A stretch of 64,000 nucleotides of DNA from Thozetella sp. PMI_491 (Eukaryota > Ascomycota > Sordariomycetes > Chaetosphaeriales > Chaetosphaeriaceae): assembly GCA_021432635.1 (NCBI GenBank), contig MU270031.1:1127994-1191993 (forward strand), written 5' to 3'. The notes beneath the pieces are model-generated. The model saw nothing but the letters and a program-made list of their open reading frames with translations. It did not search any database and was not told where the DNA came from. Below are positions 1 to 10,861 of the stretch, in pieces; positions within the stretch are counted from its first letter, which is position 1, and each line of letters opens with the position of its first letter. Position numbers and translations under genes: made by a program.

Positions 1-56
1 TCGATCCAGAAATTCTTTATTGGTGCTATGCATATCGACATTACCCCCTTCTTTCC

Positions 57-1128
57 ATGATACTTGAGTATCCTGGCACTCAAGGAATCTATCAACGGCG
101 TCATGTCTCTCTTTCGCTGCGCAGCGAGCTAACTTCACTTCTGTTGGAGGGTGTCACACAAGGTAAGATCAAACGGGGTGCTGCCTGGAGGAAAGGCAAC
201 TCACAAGGACTTCACAGAGCTCTCTATAGCCTCCTATTTCAACCATTTCGAAGCTGTCGACAAGCTCATCGCTGCTGGAGCTGATGTCAATGCGGTGGAC
301 GAACACCATCAGACGGCCTTGCACTTAGCTGGGCAGCGTGCTGCGGCCGAAGCCGCTTGTAGCCTTCTTAATGCTGGAGCTTTAGTTGATGCTCTCGACC
401 AACATCAAAGGACTCCGCTACACAGAACTGCTTCATATGACCGTGGAACATTCATCAATTTTCTTCCCATAGAATTCAATGTCCACACTGCAGAGGTGCT
501 TATTGCTGCCGGAGCCGATGTCAACGCCACAGACTGCAGCGGGGAGACCCCTCTTCATGCTGGTACAAGGCAGAGTAGCCCTACAATTGTCAGGATGCTT
601 CTTGATGCAGGGGCCAACAGCAGTATCCAAGACTACAACGGTTGGACAGCTCTGCACCGAGCTATACGTCAAGGCAACTGTGATGTTGTCCGTGAGCTAG
701 CCCGGGTAGCTGATGTCAACTCTCCGACCAGAGATGGCCAACCACCTCTTCATCTGGCTATTCTTCACGGCCACTTCAACGCTCTAGAGACTCTTCTTGG
801 TTTAGGAGCCAATGTTAATCGGACAGATGACCTCGGACAGACATCTCTTCACATCGCTGCATCGAAAGGAGACAATGAGATTGTCGACGCCATTATTTCG
901 GCCGGGGCGAATATTGATGCGGAGGACCACGGCGGGCAGACAGCTCTCCACACAGTTGCTTTTAATGATCGCCGATGCACCGTCGATATACTCATCAGTG
1001 CAGGAGCTGATATTTATGCCCGTGACAAATTTGGCCGGACGCCGGTCGATCTGGCGGCTTCCTATGGTAACAAGGTGATGAAAGACACGCTCTTGTTGGC
1101 GCACATCATGAACTGGGAGACGAAGTAG
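57..1128 (+). CDS. Ankyrin-repeat protein, 5' end uncertain (probably partial)
   Basis: From about base 208 to the stop at 1126-1128 the frame encodes roughly nine consecutive ankyrin repeats, with recurring 'AGADVN', 'TPLH/TALH' and 'LLxAGA' signatures. Ankyrin stacks bind other proteins; nothing here shows the partner. The repeat frame has no ATG near its 5' end. A second frame is open from the window edge through an ATG at 57, so a short intron must join them. Possibilities are a donor GTAAGA at 163 with acceptor at 217, or a donor at 153 with acceptor at 207. The second gives the better repeat register (TELSIAS). Because the upstream frame is open to base 1, the gene may start outside the window, perhaps with a NACHT or F-box part as in many fungal ankyrin proteins (inference). 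The C-terminus ends soon after the last repeat. Confidence 0.7.
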
Positions 1129-1454
1129 GAACTGCCGCGAAGAGGAAGTGACTACAATTCCTAGTTGTAAAGGGTAGGAAATGCTGCGTAGAGCTAATTT
1201 TAGGTGCGATAAGTATCTGATGAGGGACGCCCTTGTTTATATGCCGTTCTGCGTTCGGTTTCGTCGAGTGGTGAGTGTGTTTACATTATCGGGGGTAAAA
1301 AGCGGGCCTATTTTAACCAACGCAATACCATAAAAATCTTAGCGCTTGCCCAGGCGTGTCGGTAGAGTATGGTGTATACGGTGTCTAGAGTGTATATTTC
1401 TTTTCTAGAGTCTAACCCTCTGTAATCTATGGAGTAGCTGGAAGTAACAATTCT
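1129..1454. other. Convergent intergenic region
   Basis: This stretch lies between the stops of the ankyrin gene and the PCS60-type gene and should hold both 3' untranslated regions. I see no open frame or RNA gene in it. Confidence 0.6.
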
Positions 1455-3116
1455 CTATAGCTTTGCCTTGGTATCCTGCTTCTGCATTGTCTCTGCCACA
1501 ATGCGGCGCTGGATCTTGCCCGTCGCCGTCTTCGGCATAATCTCTGTAAAGTATATCTGGTGTCGAGTCAGCATGCTTTCCCAGGAAACGGCGGTCGGAA
1601 GTTAAGACGAACCTTCTTGGGAACCTTGAATTTAGCCAGCTTCCCAGCAACCCAGCTCTTCACCTCGTCGGGAGAGAGCTTCTCGCCAGACTTAACCACG
1701 ACCGCGACGCCAATGTCCTGCCCGTACAGGTCATCCGGGATAGCAAAGCTAACCGCCTCCGATACGGCCGGGTGGCGTGTCAGCACGTTGTCCAGCTCGA
1801 TGGGGGATATCTTCTCGCCACCCTTGTTGATCAGCTCCTTGATGCGGCCTGTGATGACGATGTAGCCGTCCTCGTCCTTCTTTCCCTGGTCTCCGGTACG
1901 GAACCACCCTCGGCTCGTGAAAGCCGAGGCGTTGGCCGTGGGGTTGTTGAGGTAGCCCTTAGTGACATTCTCCCCCTTGATGCAAATCTCACCCTCCCTG
2001 CCGTCGGGGACATCGTTTCCTGCGTCGTCGAGTATGACGACCTCGACACCCTGGCCGACGCCAACAGTGCCAGGCTTCCTCTTTCCGGGAGGGAGAGGGT
2101 TGGACGTCATTTGGTGCGCAGCCTCGGTCATGGCGTAGGCTTCCAGAACGGGAGCCTTGTAGGTGTTTTCTAAGCGCTCAAACACGGCAGGGGAGAGGGG
2201 AGAAGAACAGGAACGGATGAATCGGATCTTGGGGAGCGGGTTGGGGGTTGGATTCTTCAGCAAGATCTGATGAATGGTCGGCACCGCCGTATACCAGTTC
2301 GCTCCGTGGGCGACGAAATCCTGCCAGAAGTCGGAGGCGGAGAACTTTGTCGGCACGATCATGGAGCCGCCGGATAGTAGAACAGCAAGCAGACCGCAGA
2401 GGAGGCCGTGGACATGGAAGAGGGGCATGACAAGCATGGTCCGGTCCTTGGCAGTCAGCTGGTACGTGTTTTGGATGTTCTCTGCGCGTCCCGTTAGCGA
2501 CCTCGTCCGACTCGCTGAGTTACAGACACTCACTCATGGTCCGGGTCAGGTTCCTGTGCGAGAGGGGCACGACCTTGGGGCGGGAGGTGGTTCCACTGGT
2601 GTGCAAGATCAGTGCCGTGTCGTCGGGCTGGGGCGTGAGAAGGGGCTGGGGGCCTTTGCCAGCTAGCTGGCCGAGTTCTTTCACGTCGAGAGCAACCTCC
2701 TTCTTGACGTCATCCCAGTACGACTCGGCAATGGCAGCATTGAACTTCTTGGCGGCCCGGACGGCCGGGCTTCCTCGTTGGTAGTCACCGCGAGGAACCA
2801 ACACGATCGCAGACTTGACGTCTTCAATGTAGAACTCAAACTCTTCCTGCTTATAGCCCGGATTCAGGGGAGCGGCAATGCCACGCTGCCACGAAGCAGC
2901 GAGGAACGAGATGATAAACTCATACGAGTTGACCGTGGCAATAGACACCGGGGACCCGATAGCGATGCCGATGGCGGCGAGCTTCCGCTGGTAGGACGTC
3001 ACCTCCGAGATGAGCTCACTGTACGTGACGTTGAGGGCCCGCGGCTTGGATGGGACAATGACCGCAGTGGCGCTGGCTATGCCATGGATAGCGGTCTGAA
3101 GGGTTGGCGCAGCCAT
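1455..3116 (-). CDS. PCS60: Peroxisomal AMP-dependent acyl-CoA synthetase (Pcs60/oxalyl-CoA synthetase type)
   Basis: Exons, 5' to 3' on the minus strand: 3116-2534, 2481-1613, 1556-1455; product 517 aa. Acyl-CoA ligases of this family adenylate a carboxylate with ATP and then form the CoA thioester; yeast Pcs60 acts on oxalate. Seen: the AMP-binding loop TSGTTSRPK (residues about 173-181), the 'RTGDQGKKDEDGYIVITGR' A8 region, and 'PKTATGKIQRR' carrying the catalytic A10 lysine. After removal of the last intron the protein ends in -AKL, a type 1 peroxisomal targeting signal. Intron 1 (2482-2533) has donor GTGAGT and branch GCTAAC; intron 2 (1557-1612) has the weak donor GTTCGT but restores the conserved KVPKK-IYFTE junction. 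The start is the first ATG of the conserved N-terminus, MAAPTLQTAI. It is transcribed divergently from the PRP2 gene. The exact substrate cannot be read from sequence. Confidence 0.92.
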
Positions 3117-3954
3117 GGTGATTTTTGAGGACTGTATGAAAGCAGGAACCACACCGGGTCGCCGACAGAGCCGAGCTGAGGGATGAGTTGAAAGTCGCTC
3201 AGCGAAAGAAAGGAGCAGGACACACAAGGCCGGCCAAGAACAAAAATATAAAAGACAGAAGGGGTAAGGGAAGCTCTACAGGACCCAATTGAAATCTAGA
3301 ATGCAAAATTAAGTGGTCAACTGACTTGTCAGGTAGGTCGGAGTGCAGGAGAAAGAGTGAGCGACGCCAGAACTTCCGGCCCATGTCAGAGGACGGCAAA
3401 CTTGAGACGGACACAGCAGAGTGGGTCCACCCAGGGGCCGGCATCGCGGTTCCATCGTGGGATGCCGGGTGGGGTGTGGGGGTTATGGGGCGGTTGGGCG
3501 GCTCGTCGTTTGGTTTTGGCGTGGTTGGCGTTGGGAGTGAGATGGTTTTGTCAACAAGCCAGGGGCTAAGCTTGGGCTCTGGTCTCTGCGACGGAGCCAA
3601 GGAGCTTCGATGCAGATGAAATCGATGCACAGAACAATGCCTATGGAGCCATGTAACACATCCGATTCCCCGCAGCCTCCACTAGGGGTCAAGAATATAA
3701 AAACTTTTATATTCCAACTTTTGTTTTTCTTACGCGAGAGTGACCTCTCTGCTCGAGGATCTGGGTGGTTGACTGTCGTGTAATTTTCGGACAGAGGATG
3801 TATTATACGGAAAACGCCCTGCATAGATTACATCCAACCTCCGATAAGATAAGCAGCTCTGGGGCAACTACGTCTGGCAGCGGGAAACTTTCTGCCGAGT
3901 AGGCATGTGCCAGTACGGGCTCATACATCGACGCTGTGCCCAACGCGCAACGCC
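3117..3954. promoter_or_regulatory. Divergent intergenic promoter region, PCS60 type / PRP2
   Basis: These 838 bp separate two divergent start codons and must carry both promoters. Near the PRP2 side is a tandem GATA element, CCGATAAGATAA at 3841-3852, about 100 bp before the PRP2 ATG. No TATA box is obvious. Short open frames here lack homology and are not called. Confidence 0.55.
3841..3852 (+). promoter_or_regulatory. Tandem GATA element (CCGATAAGATAA)
   Basis: Two overlapping GATAA cores lie in the PRP2 upstream region. The same 12 bases occur at 11359-11370 before the Scj1-type gene. GATA factors such as AreA or the white-collar proteins bind HGATAR in fungi; whether any factor acts here is not shown by sequence. 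Confidence 0.4.
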
Positions 3955-6675
3955 ATGTCGGCCAAACGATATGCCTTCGTCCCCATGGATGAAGAGCAGA
4001 CGGCTTCCTCAAAAGACAAATCCGATAAAAAGAGAAGGCGGGACCGATCACGCGACCGCTCGCCGCGCCGACACAAGAGCCGCCGGCCCCGCGACGACGA
4101 TGATGACGATGCACCTTCCCGCCGCTCACGATCGCGGTCCCCCGTGCGGAGAGACACCAGGGCCGAGGATCCAGATATGGTCGACAAGCGCCTCAAGTCG
4201 CGCCAGGCATATCTCGCCAAGCGCGAGACGGAAAAGCTCGCCCTGCTGCGGAAACAGGTGGCTGACGAGACGGCTGAGGTGCGGTCGGGCGCGCGCCTTT
4301 CCGAGAGGGAAAAGGCCGAGTTCGCCAAGAACCGCGAGATTCTGCGCCTCGCTGAAGAGCGCCTGCGCGTCGACGACTATCAGGATGGCTACCGCCTGCC
4401 AGATAACCTCGGCACCAAGGAGGACGCCCTGACCAAGCGCCATATCGAGCGGGACGAGTTCGGCAACGAGAAGCACATTACCGAGTATGAGGAGTGGGAG
4501 CGGGAGCAGGCCGTCAAGGCCAAGGCGCAGATTCAGAGTCGCGAACGAGAGGACCAGGGCGAATACGACTTCCTGCTGGACGAGGACGCCATCTCGTTCG
4601 TGCGGGACGCTGCCAGGCTCGCCAAGCAGCAGCAAGACGAGGACGGCCTGACCCCTGAGCAGCGGATGCTGAAGCAGCGCATTGAGGCGGCTGAGAAGGC
4701 GCAGCAGTCCATCCAAGAAGTGCGCAAGAGCCTGCCAGTCTACAAGTACCGTGAACAGTTCCTCGACGCTATGAAGGAGTACCAGGTACTCATTCTAGTC
4801 GGCGAGACCGGCTCCGGAAAGACAACGCAGATCCCACAATACCTGCATGAGGCCGGCTACACCGAAGGCGGCCTCAAGATCGCCTGTACCCAGCCGCGTC
4901 GAGTCGCGGCCATGAGCGTCGCCGCGCGTGTCTCGGACGAGATGGGTGTTAAGCTTGGCAACGAGGTCGGCTACTCGATTCGGTTCGAGGACTGCACCAG
5001 CGAGAAGACCATCCTCAAGTACATGACTGACGGCATGCTGCTTCGAGAGATGGTTGGCGACCCCCAACTGGCCGGCTACTCGGCCATTATGATCGACGAG
5101 GCTCACGAGAGAACGGTCAGCACCGATATCCTGCTGGCTCTCATCAAGGACCTGGCACGCGCCCGGTCGGAGCTCAAGATCGTCATCATGTCAGCCACCA
5201 TGAATGCACAAAAATTCAGCGCCTACTTCGACGACGCCCCCATCTTCAACATCCCCGGCAGGACCTACCCAGTCGACGTATACTACACGCCGTCCCCCGA
5301 AGCAAACTACCTCGAGGCCGCCATCGTGACCGTGTTCCAGATCCATGCCTCCAGCCCGCCTGGCGACATCTTGATCTTCCTGACCGGCCAGGACGAGATC
5401 GAGCGCTGCGTGGACCGCATCACCGAGATCCGCCGGAAGCTCGGCTCCCGCGTGCCGGAGTTGGTGTGCTGCCCCATCTACGCCAACATGCCTTCGGAGC
5501 TCCAGGCCAAGATCTTCGAGCCGCCGCCCCCGAACGGGCGCAAGGTCGTCATCGCCACCAACATCGCCGAGACATCCGTCACCATCGACGGCGTCGTCTA
5601 CGTCATTGACAGCGGCTTTGTCAAGGAGAACGTCTACCAGCCATCCGGCGTCACCGGCATGTCCAGCTTGACGGTGGTGCCGTGCTCACGTGCCGCCGCC
5701 AACCAGCGGAGCGGCCGTGCAGGACGTGTCGGTCCGGGCAAGGCGTTCCGGCTATACACCAAGCATGCGTACCTGTCCGAGATGGACGAGTCACCGACCC
5801 CGGAGATCCAGCGGACCAACCTATCGTCGGCCATCCTGCAGCTGACGTCGCTGGGTATCAAGGACCTCATCAATTTTGACTTCCTCGATCCACCGCCGAC
5901 CGAGTCGCTCATCAAGTCCCTCAACCTGCTCTACGCCCTGCAGGCTATGAATAGCAAGGGCGACCTGACGAGCGTGGGGCGGCAGATGTCCCAGTTCCCT
6001 GCCGACCCGATGCTGTCCAAGGCACTCATCATCGCGTCACAGGAAAAGTGCCTTGAGGAGATGCTCACAGTCGTCTCGATGCTCTCCGAGACGGCGACGC
6101 TCTTCTTCCGCCCTAAGGACAAAAAGGTGCACGCTGACAGCGCGCGGGCGCGCTTCACCGTCAAAGAGGGCGGCGACCATCTTACCCTGCTCAACGTCTA
6201 CAACCAGTGGGTCGACGCCGACTACAGCCCCATTTGGGCCAAGGAGAATTTCCTGACACAACGCTCGCTGACCCGCGCGCGCGACGTGCGCGACCAGCTG
6301 GCTAAGCTGTGCGAACGCTGGCTCCCCGAGGGCACGTCCTCGTGCGGAGGCATCGCTAATGTTCAGCCCATCCTGCGCGCGCTGACAGGTGCCTACTTCC
6401 TCAACGCCGCGCGGCTGCAGCGCAGCGGCGACGGATACCGGACACTGAAGACGAACCACACCGTCTACGTGCACCCGTCGAGCGTCGTGCGGGGGCTAGA
6501 TCCGCCGCCGAAGCTCATCATCTACCACGAACTGGTAGTCACGAGCAAGGAGTTTGTGCGGAGCGTCATTCCCATCGAGGCACGCTGGCTATCTGAGTTT
6601 GGCGGACATTACTACGATAAAAAGGATGTGGAAGCGCTTGAGGTCAAAAAGCTGCCCAAGAGTAGGAATTATTAG
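3955..6675 (+). CDS. PRP2: Pre-mRNA-splicing DEAH-box ATPase Prp2/DHX16 (Cdc28 of fission yeast)
   Basis: Single exon, 906 aa. Prp2/DHX16 drives the ATP-dependent remodelling that activates the spliceosome before the first transesterification, in the nucleus. Seen: an N-terminal Arg/Ser/Asp-rich region (about residues 15-75), a charged linker with the DHX16-like 'YDFLLDEDAISFV' segment, then helicase motifs I GETGSGKTT (about 283), II DEAH (381-384), III SAT (413-415) and VI QRSGRAGR (584-591), followed by winged-helix, ratchet and OB-fold regions ending 'YYDKKDVEALEVKKLPK'. Line-by-line similarity to DHX16 is high, including 'GNEVGYSIRFEDCTSE' and 'DFLDPPPTESL'. I start at ATG 3955 (MSAKRYAFVPMDEE); the frame is open upstream to a GTG at 3907, but the only in-frame ATG is this one. 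It is convergent with the VAP gene. An AATAAA follows the stop by 15 bases. Confidence 0.96.
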   Translation: MSAKRYAFVPMDEEQTASSKDKSDKKRRRDRSRDRSPRRHKSRRPRDDDDDDAPSRRSRSRSPVRRDTRAEDPDMVDKRLKSRQAYLAKRETEKLALLRKQVADETAEVRSGARLSEREKAEFAKNREILRLAEERLRVDDYQDGYRLPDNLGTKEDALTKRHIERDEFGNEKHITEYEEWEREQAVKAKAQIQSREREDQGEYDFLLDEDAISFVRDAARLAKQQQDEDGLTPEQRMLKQRIEAAEKAQQSIQEVRKSLPVYKYREQFLDAMKEYQVLILVGETGSGKTTQIPQYLHEAGYTEGGLKIACTQPRRVAAMSVAARVSDEMGVKLGNEVGYSIRFEDCTSEKTILKYMTDGMLLREMVGDPQLAGYSAIMIDEAHERTVSTDILLALIKDLARARSELKIVIMSATMNAQKFSAYFDDAPIFNIPGRTYPVDVYYTPSPEANYLEAAIVTVFQIHASSPPGDILIFLTGQDEIERCVDRITEIRRKLGSRVPELVCCPIYANMPSELQAKIFEPPPPNGRKVVIATNIAETSVTIDGVVYVIDSGFVKENVYQPSGVTGMSSLTVVPCSRAAANQRSGRAGRVGPGKAFRLYTKHAYLSEMDESPTPEIQRTNLSSAILQLTSLGIKDLINFDFLDPPPTESLIKSLNLLYALQAMNSKGDLTSVGRQMSQFPADPMLSKALIIASQEKCLEEMLTVVSMLSETATLFFRPKDKKVHADSARARFTVKEGGDHLTLLNVYNQWVDADYSPIWAKENFLTQRSLTRARDVRDQLAKLCERWLPEGTSSCGGIANVQPILRALTGAYFLNAARLQRSGDGYRTLKTNHTVYVHPSSVVRGLDPPPKLIIYHELVVTSKEFVRSVIPIEARWLSEFGGHYYDKKDVEALEVKKLPKSRNY

Positions 6676-7307
6676 TTCCAAGAAAGCTTTAATAAAAGTA
6701 AAAAACAGGTTAAATTAACCCGACGACACATCACGCTCGGCTCCCCTCTCAAGCCAAGAGGTATTTGTACTAGATATGATGGGTAAAGATTTCATCGTCC
6801 CTTGCGACTCCGGCCAAGAGTACCTAGTCTGTCTGTCTGCCAACCGAGAAATACAACTAGAGTACAAGGACCTCCTCCCTTCCACTGCCACATCCAGCTT
6901 CAAGTGGGGTGTCTGTCCGACTGAAAACACCTCTCTCTCCTGTCCGCATCCCCGACCAACATCGCTTGCTGATATTTCCGTAGCCGTCAAATTTGTGGAT
7001 AACTCGACAGAACGAACTCATCGGCGACCGCTCGCCTATTACCGCCAGGAAGTGATAAAATATGCCTGGCTTCTCCCCCTCCCGTGAATCTCTCATGGCA
7101 TGGTCATGCGGGAAGTGGGCCACCCAATATTGAGATGCTGCCTAGATCATCGCGATAGAGAGTGGGCGGGAGACGGCACGGGCAGTTGAAGGATTCGCGG
7201 CGGCCCGGCCGACACCACCCGGAACTCGAGCGAACACTAGGACGGTCAGGACCATGCGTCAAGAGGCCCAGCCCGTCGCATGCCGCTATCCAGTGTGTTG
7301 CGGGATA
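6676..7307. other. Convergent intergenic region
   Basis: This lies between the stops of the PRP2 and VAP genes. A 103-codon frame at 6776-7087 has no recognisable features. I see only expected 3' untranslated sequence. Confidence 0.5.
6691..6696 (+). terminator. Polyadenylation signal AATAAA of the PRP2 gene
   Basis: An exact AATAAA lies 15 bases after the stop codon of the Prp2/DHX16 gene. Fungal genes often lack the exact hexamer, so this is suggestive only. Confidence 0.4.
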
Positions 7308-8474
7308 CTAGAAAAAGAAGTAGGCGAGAAGAAAGCTGAACAGACACAAGCCTGCAACAATGTGGATCGGTACGCCCTCGGTACCTTGTCGGACTGCTTG
7401 GGCGAGCTCTTGGCTCTTTGCTGCGACCTTTTCGCTGACTTCCGCAGAGTTGACTTTGCGCTGCCGCAGGCCGCTGGCGGCCTCGTCTTTCAGGGTCGCG
7501 ATTGTCGCCTCCGCCTTTGCTAGTTGGTTCTTGAGCTCTTCGTAGGTGGCCGCCACCGTCTTCTTAATCGTTGTCGTCGCAGTTGGCGAAGGCTCCGGCT
7601 CGCCCTTGAGATCCTTCAGCTCCACGTCGTTATCTGACGCCACCGCGGTCGCCTGGGTGTTGTCTTCGCCGGGAGAGGCGTAGGCTGGCGGAGGGACATT
7701 GGGGGTGTCGTCGATCTAGACTCCGTCAGCAAACAGCACGCCGGGCCACGGCAAGCAGAGAGGCTACATACGCCATTCGCCAGAGAAACGGGCCGGGCAG
7801 GCGTGGCAGCAGCATCGGCAACGCCATCCGAAGGAGCCAGCCAGGTGACCCGAATCTTCTTCTCTTGTACGGCCGACTTCTCGACGCCGTCCCACTGCCA
7901 TCGCATTAGCGGAATTTCCTCCGTTCAAATCGGACGCCGGCCACGCACGATCTGCTGCACATTCGTAAACTCCTGATCGGAGGTAATAGTCACCGACTGG
8001 ACGAGAAACTTGTCGCGGCAACGGGCGTCGGGAGCGGGCTCCTGCTTCATGGCCTGGAGCAGGACTGATAAGAGCGGGCGTCAGTACAGATGCAGTCCAC
8101 GGCTTTGTCATGGCTAGCCCAGGGGTGGGACGCCGGAGAAGAGGTTAGCAGACTTACCGGAAACCTCGACCTCATGACCCGGCTCGATGCGCCCAGAGTT
8201 GGGGCGGACACAATATCTAGCGACACGTGGTCAACGGCTGGCGGGCAGGGGCAAGAAGAGGGGGAGCGGTGAGCATACTGCTTTGGCGCGGTGGTCTTGA
8301 CCTTGAAGGCGACGGGGTTGGCGCCCTGGTTCTTCAGTTTGAGGGCCTGCGCAACCTCGACCGTGAAGGGTCCTGGATGATTTGTCAGGAAACGGCGGTG
8401 GTGCTAGGTGGAGGCCGCGTGCGCGGGGACATACGGCGAAAGCTGAGCTCGAGGGGGTCGATCTCGACGGACAT
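7308..8474 (-). CDS. SCS2: VAP/Scs2-type MSP-domain ER tail-anchored protein
   Basis: Six exons on the minus strand: 8474-8435, 8372-8279, 8216-8158, 8064-7949, 7894-7772, 7715-7308; product 279 aa. VAP proteins sit in the ER membrane and recruit FFAT-motif proteins to contact sites with plasma membrane and other organelles. Seen: an N-terminal major sperm protein domain (about residues 1-120) with 'IDPLELSFRRPF', 'LKNQGANPVAFKVKTTAPKQY' split over exons 2-3 (C-V-R-P-N-S-G-R-I-E-P-G follows), and 'KIRVTWL'; a variable linker; a predicted coiled coil near 190-225 ('YEELKNQLAKAEATIATLKDE'-like); and a C-terminal hydrophobic anchor in the last 21 residues ending in YFFF. All five introns have GT-AG ends and lengths of 54-93 bp. 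The start fits the conserved 'MSVEIDPLEL'. It is divergent from the UBX gene. Confidence 0.9.
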
Positions 8475-9641
8475 GTTGAAGGCTAGTGTCGGCAGTGTCG
8501 TGAGATCCGGGCAGAAGGATTCGATATGACGGAGCACGATCGACGGGTCAGGGGGGGTTGCGAGGACCGAGCAGAGCAACGTAGGCTGTTGTCTCGCAAC
8601 TGAGACTACGGAGGCAGAAGCTCCCACGGGGGGGCAAGCAGGACGGGGAAAGGAAAAAAAAAAGAAAAGAAAAGAAAGCCGTCTGGTGTGGGCGTGGGGG
8701 AGGCGCAAAGGAGAGGCTGGGAGCAAGTAATAATAAGCGTACCGGCTGGGTGTTGGGAACAGGGAATTTGGGGCAGAAGAGGGCTCGCACAAGTGAACTG
8801 GTCAGTTGGTTGATTGACGACATTCGGCAGGGACAGGTGGACAAGAAGCTGGGAGGCCAGTGGCTATATGCCGCGGCCCATGCCGCTAACAGCATGTGCG
8901 GGTGTTCTCTGCCTGGCGAAGTTAGTGGGTGCAGGGGCCTGCTTATTTGCCCTGCCCTGCCTCTGGAGCCAGCCGAGCAACCGTGAGCAACCGCCCGCCC
9001 AGGCAAGCCAGGCAGGTCTGCGGGCCGTGCTCGTTGATCCCCAAGCGCTCCACTCCACAGCCGGATCAACCGCGCTCCGATTCGCTTGTTACACCAATGG
9101 CAGAGCTTACCCAGGCAATGACGTGAACCTAAGCTCTGCCTGCCCACTGTGCCTCCGGGGCGTTCGCCGCCTGGAGACAACCCCTCCATGGAAAGAGCCG
9201 GTGCGGTGCGACTGGGGGGGAAACTGCTACTTGGCTTAACTACCTTAGATTCGCTCCTCTTAGCACACGACTTAATTCCGATACCCTTTTTTTGCCATTC
9301 CATGCGCCCCAAGGAATAGCTATACTGTATTTCCGTTGCCTCTTGGGCCACCAGCAGCCTATTTCTAATCAACCATCCCCATTTGGCTTTGACCGCTCCC
9401 TGAGCCAGCGAGCCTTCTCGTTCCATCCACCTTTCTTTTCTTGGCATCTACGTACCTGAGGTCTGCATCCGCGGCTACAAGGACGGTTCCGGTACGAGCA
9501 GCAACCGCCTTCAAGCCACTACTCAGCATCTCACTACAGCCGAGGTTTTTCTTCTTCTTTTCTACTCTTTCCTTCCCTCCTGCCATACCACCACAATACC
9601 TGGCTAGCTCTCCACGCAACGTCCACTCCGGAATCGCCAAG
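8475..9641. promoter_or_regulatory. Divergent intergenic region, VAP / UBX genes
   Basis: These 1.17 kb hold the promoters of two divergent genes. A purine tract rich in AAAAG lies around 8645-8680, about 175-200 bp upstream of the VAP start. A 299-codon open frame on the minus strand (8548-9447) has no domain, is rich in Pro/Ser/Arg and matches nothing I know, so it is left out. Confidence 0.45.
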
Positions 9642-10763
9642 ATGGTGCAGTCTGATCTTGATCTCCTGCTCGAAATGGGCTTCGAGCGTGAGCGCGCTGA
9701 GTTGGCGGTGAAGCGCACCGGAGGATGTGAGCTGCCACCTTGATCATCTCTTCTTGTGCTTCGCAAATCTGACAGTATGTCCAGTGCAAGGAGCTCTTGC
9801 TTGGCTCGAGGAGACCCAGGACAAGCCACTCGAAAAGCTGCAACAAGCTCAGGCGGCCAAGTCCACGGGTGACGATGACGAGGAAGGTGAGGGTGGCCCA
9901 AATATCGCCGCTCTGGAGGAGGGCCAGTCGGCCAAGTCGCTCGTGTGCAACGAGTGTGGCAAGAAGTTCCGCAGCCCCGATGCTGCCTCCTACCATGCCA
10001 CCAAGACGTAAGCACCGCAGCTCTGTCTCATCGGGGTCGTCTTCTCACAAAATTCTAGCGAGCACACTGACTTCTCCGAGTCCACCGACGAAATCGCCCC
10101 TCTGACGGAGGACGAGAAGAAGGCCAGGCTCGAGGAACTGCGACAAAAGCTCAAGGAGAAGAAGGCGAACCAGTCCGTACAGGACAAGGAAGATGCTAAG
10201 CGCAACGAGGTACGTACCCACAGTGCCAGCCACATTTGGTGCAGCTCTTGGCTAAAGCTCTGAGATAGAAAATCCGCCAGAAGGCCACCAAAGAGACCCA
10301 GGACATGAAGGAAGAAATCGCCCGCAAGGAGCAGATTAAGGAGGCGGCCAAGAAGCGACAGGAGAAGCTCGAGGACGCTGAGGCCAAGAGGCGCATCAAG
10401 GCCAAGATCGAAGCTGACAAGGCTGAGCGTGCACGCAAAGCAGAGGAGGCCAAGGCTGCTCGTGAGGGTCGCGCCGCTCCCCAAGCCGCCCCCGCGCCTG
10501 CAGCCGCCCCAGCGGCGCCTAAGCCTTCTAACCACAGCGAGGCCAAGCTGCGGCTCCAGACGGCTGGTGGCAACATAATCAAGACCTTCCCCGCGGAAAC
10601 GACCCTCTTCGAGGTCGCCCAGCAGCTGCAAGCCGAGACCGGCAACGCGGTGACCAGTTTCACCATGACGTTCCCCAGGAAGACTTTCGAGGGCGACATC
10701 GACTTCAGCAAGACACTCAAGGAGGCCGGGCTCACGCCCAGCGCTGTCTTGATTGTGAAATAG
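9642..10763 (+). CDS. UBA-C2H2-UBX domain protein (UBXN1/SAKS1-like Cdc48 cofactor)
   Basis: Exons 9642-9726, 9785-10007, 10059-10209, 10269-10763; product 317 aa. UBX proteins tether the AAA ATPase Cdc48/p97 to ubiquitylated substrates. Seen: an N-terminal UBA domain (about residues 1-42) with 'LLEMGFERERAELAV' and 'GALAWLEE'; a C2H2 zinc finger (C83, C86, H99, H105); a long Lys/Glu/Ala-rich helical region (about 130-215); an Ala/Pro linker; and a C-terminal UBX fold (about 241-317) with the TFPRKTF loop that corresponds to the p97-binding FPR motif. Intron 1 joins TGG-LQG, intron 2 falls inside the zinc finger, intron 3 follows the codon for Glu in 'KRNE'. All are GT-AG, 51-59 bp. The domain order matches UBXN1 with an added zinc finger, as in other filamentous fungi. 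Confidence 0.9.
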
Positions 10764-10831
10764 GATGAGAAGCGCTAGAGTCGCAGAAGCCTAGGCCGGG
10801 GGAGAGTCAGGCTGGCTGAGAATGAGATCCG

Positions 10832-10861
10832 GAGCCAGAGCCAGAGCTAGAGCCAGAGCCA
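10832..10861 (+). repeat. Hexanucleotide microsatellite (GAGCCA)5
   Basis: Five tandem GAGCCA units, the third carrying a C-to-T change (GAGCTA), lie just after the UBX stop codon. This is probably 3' untranslated sequence. Confidence 0.8.

Noticed and set aside
3907-3954. A longer N-terminus for Prp2
   Set aside because: The extension begins at GTG with no in-frame ATG; the conserved start is the ATG at 3955.
8548-9447. A 299-codon minus-strand open frame upstream of the VAP gene
   Set aside because: It has no motif, its composition is that of GC-rich non-coding DNA, and it overlaps several equally long frames on the other strand.
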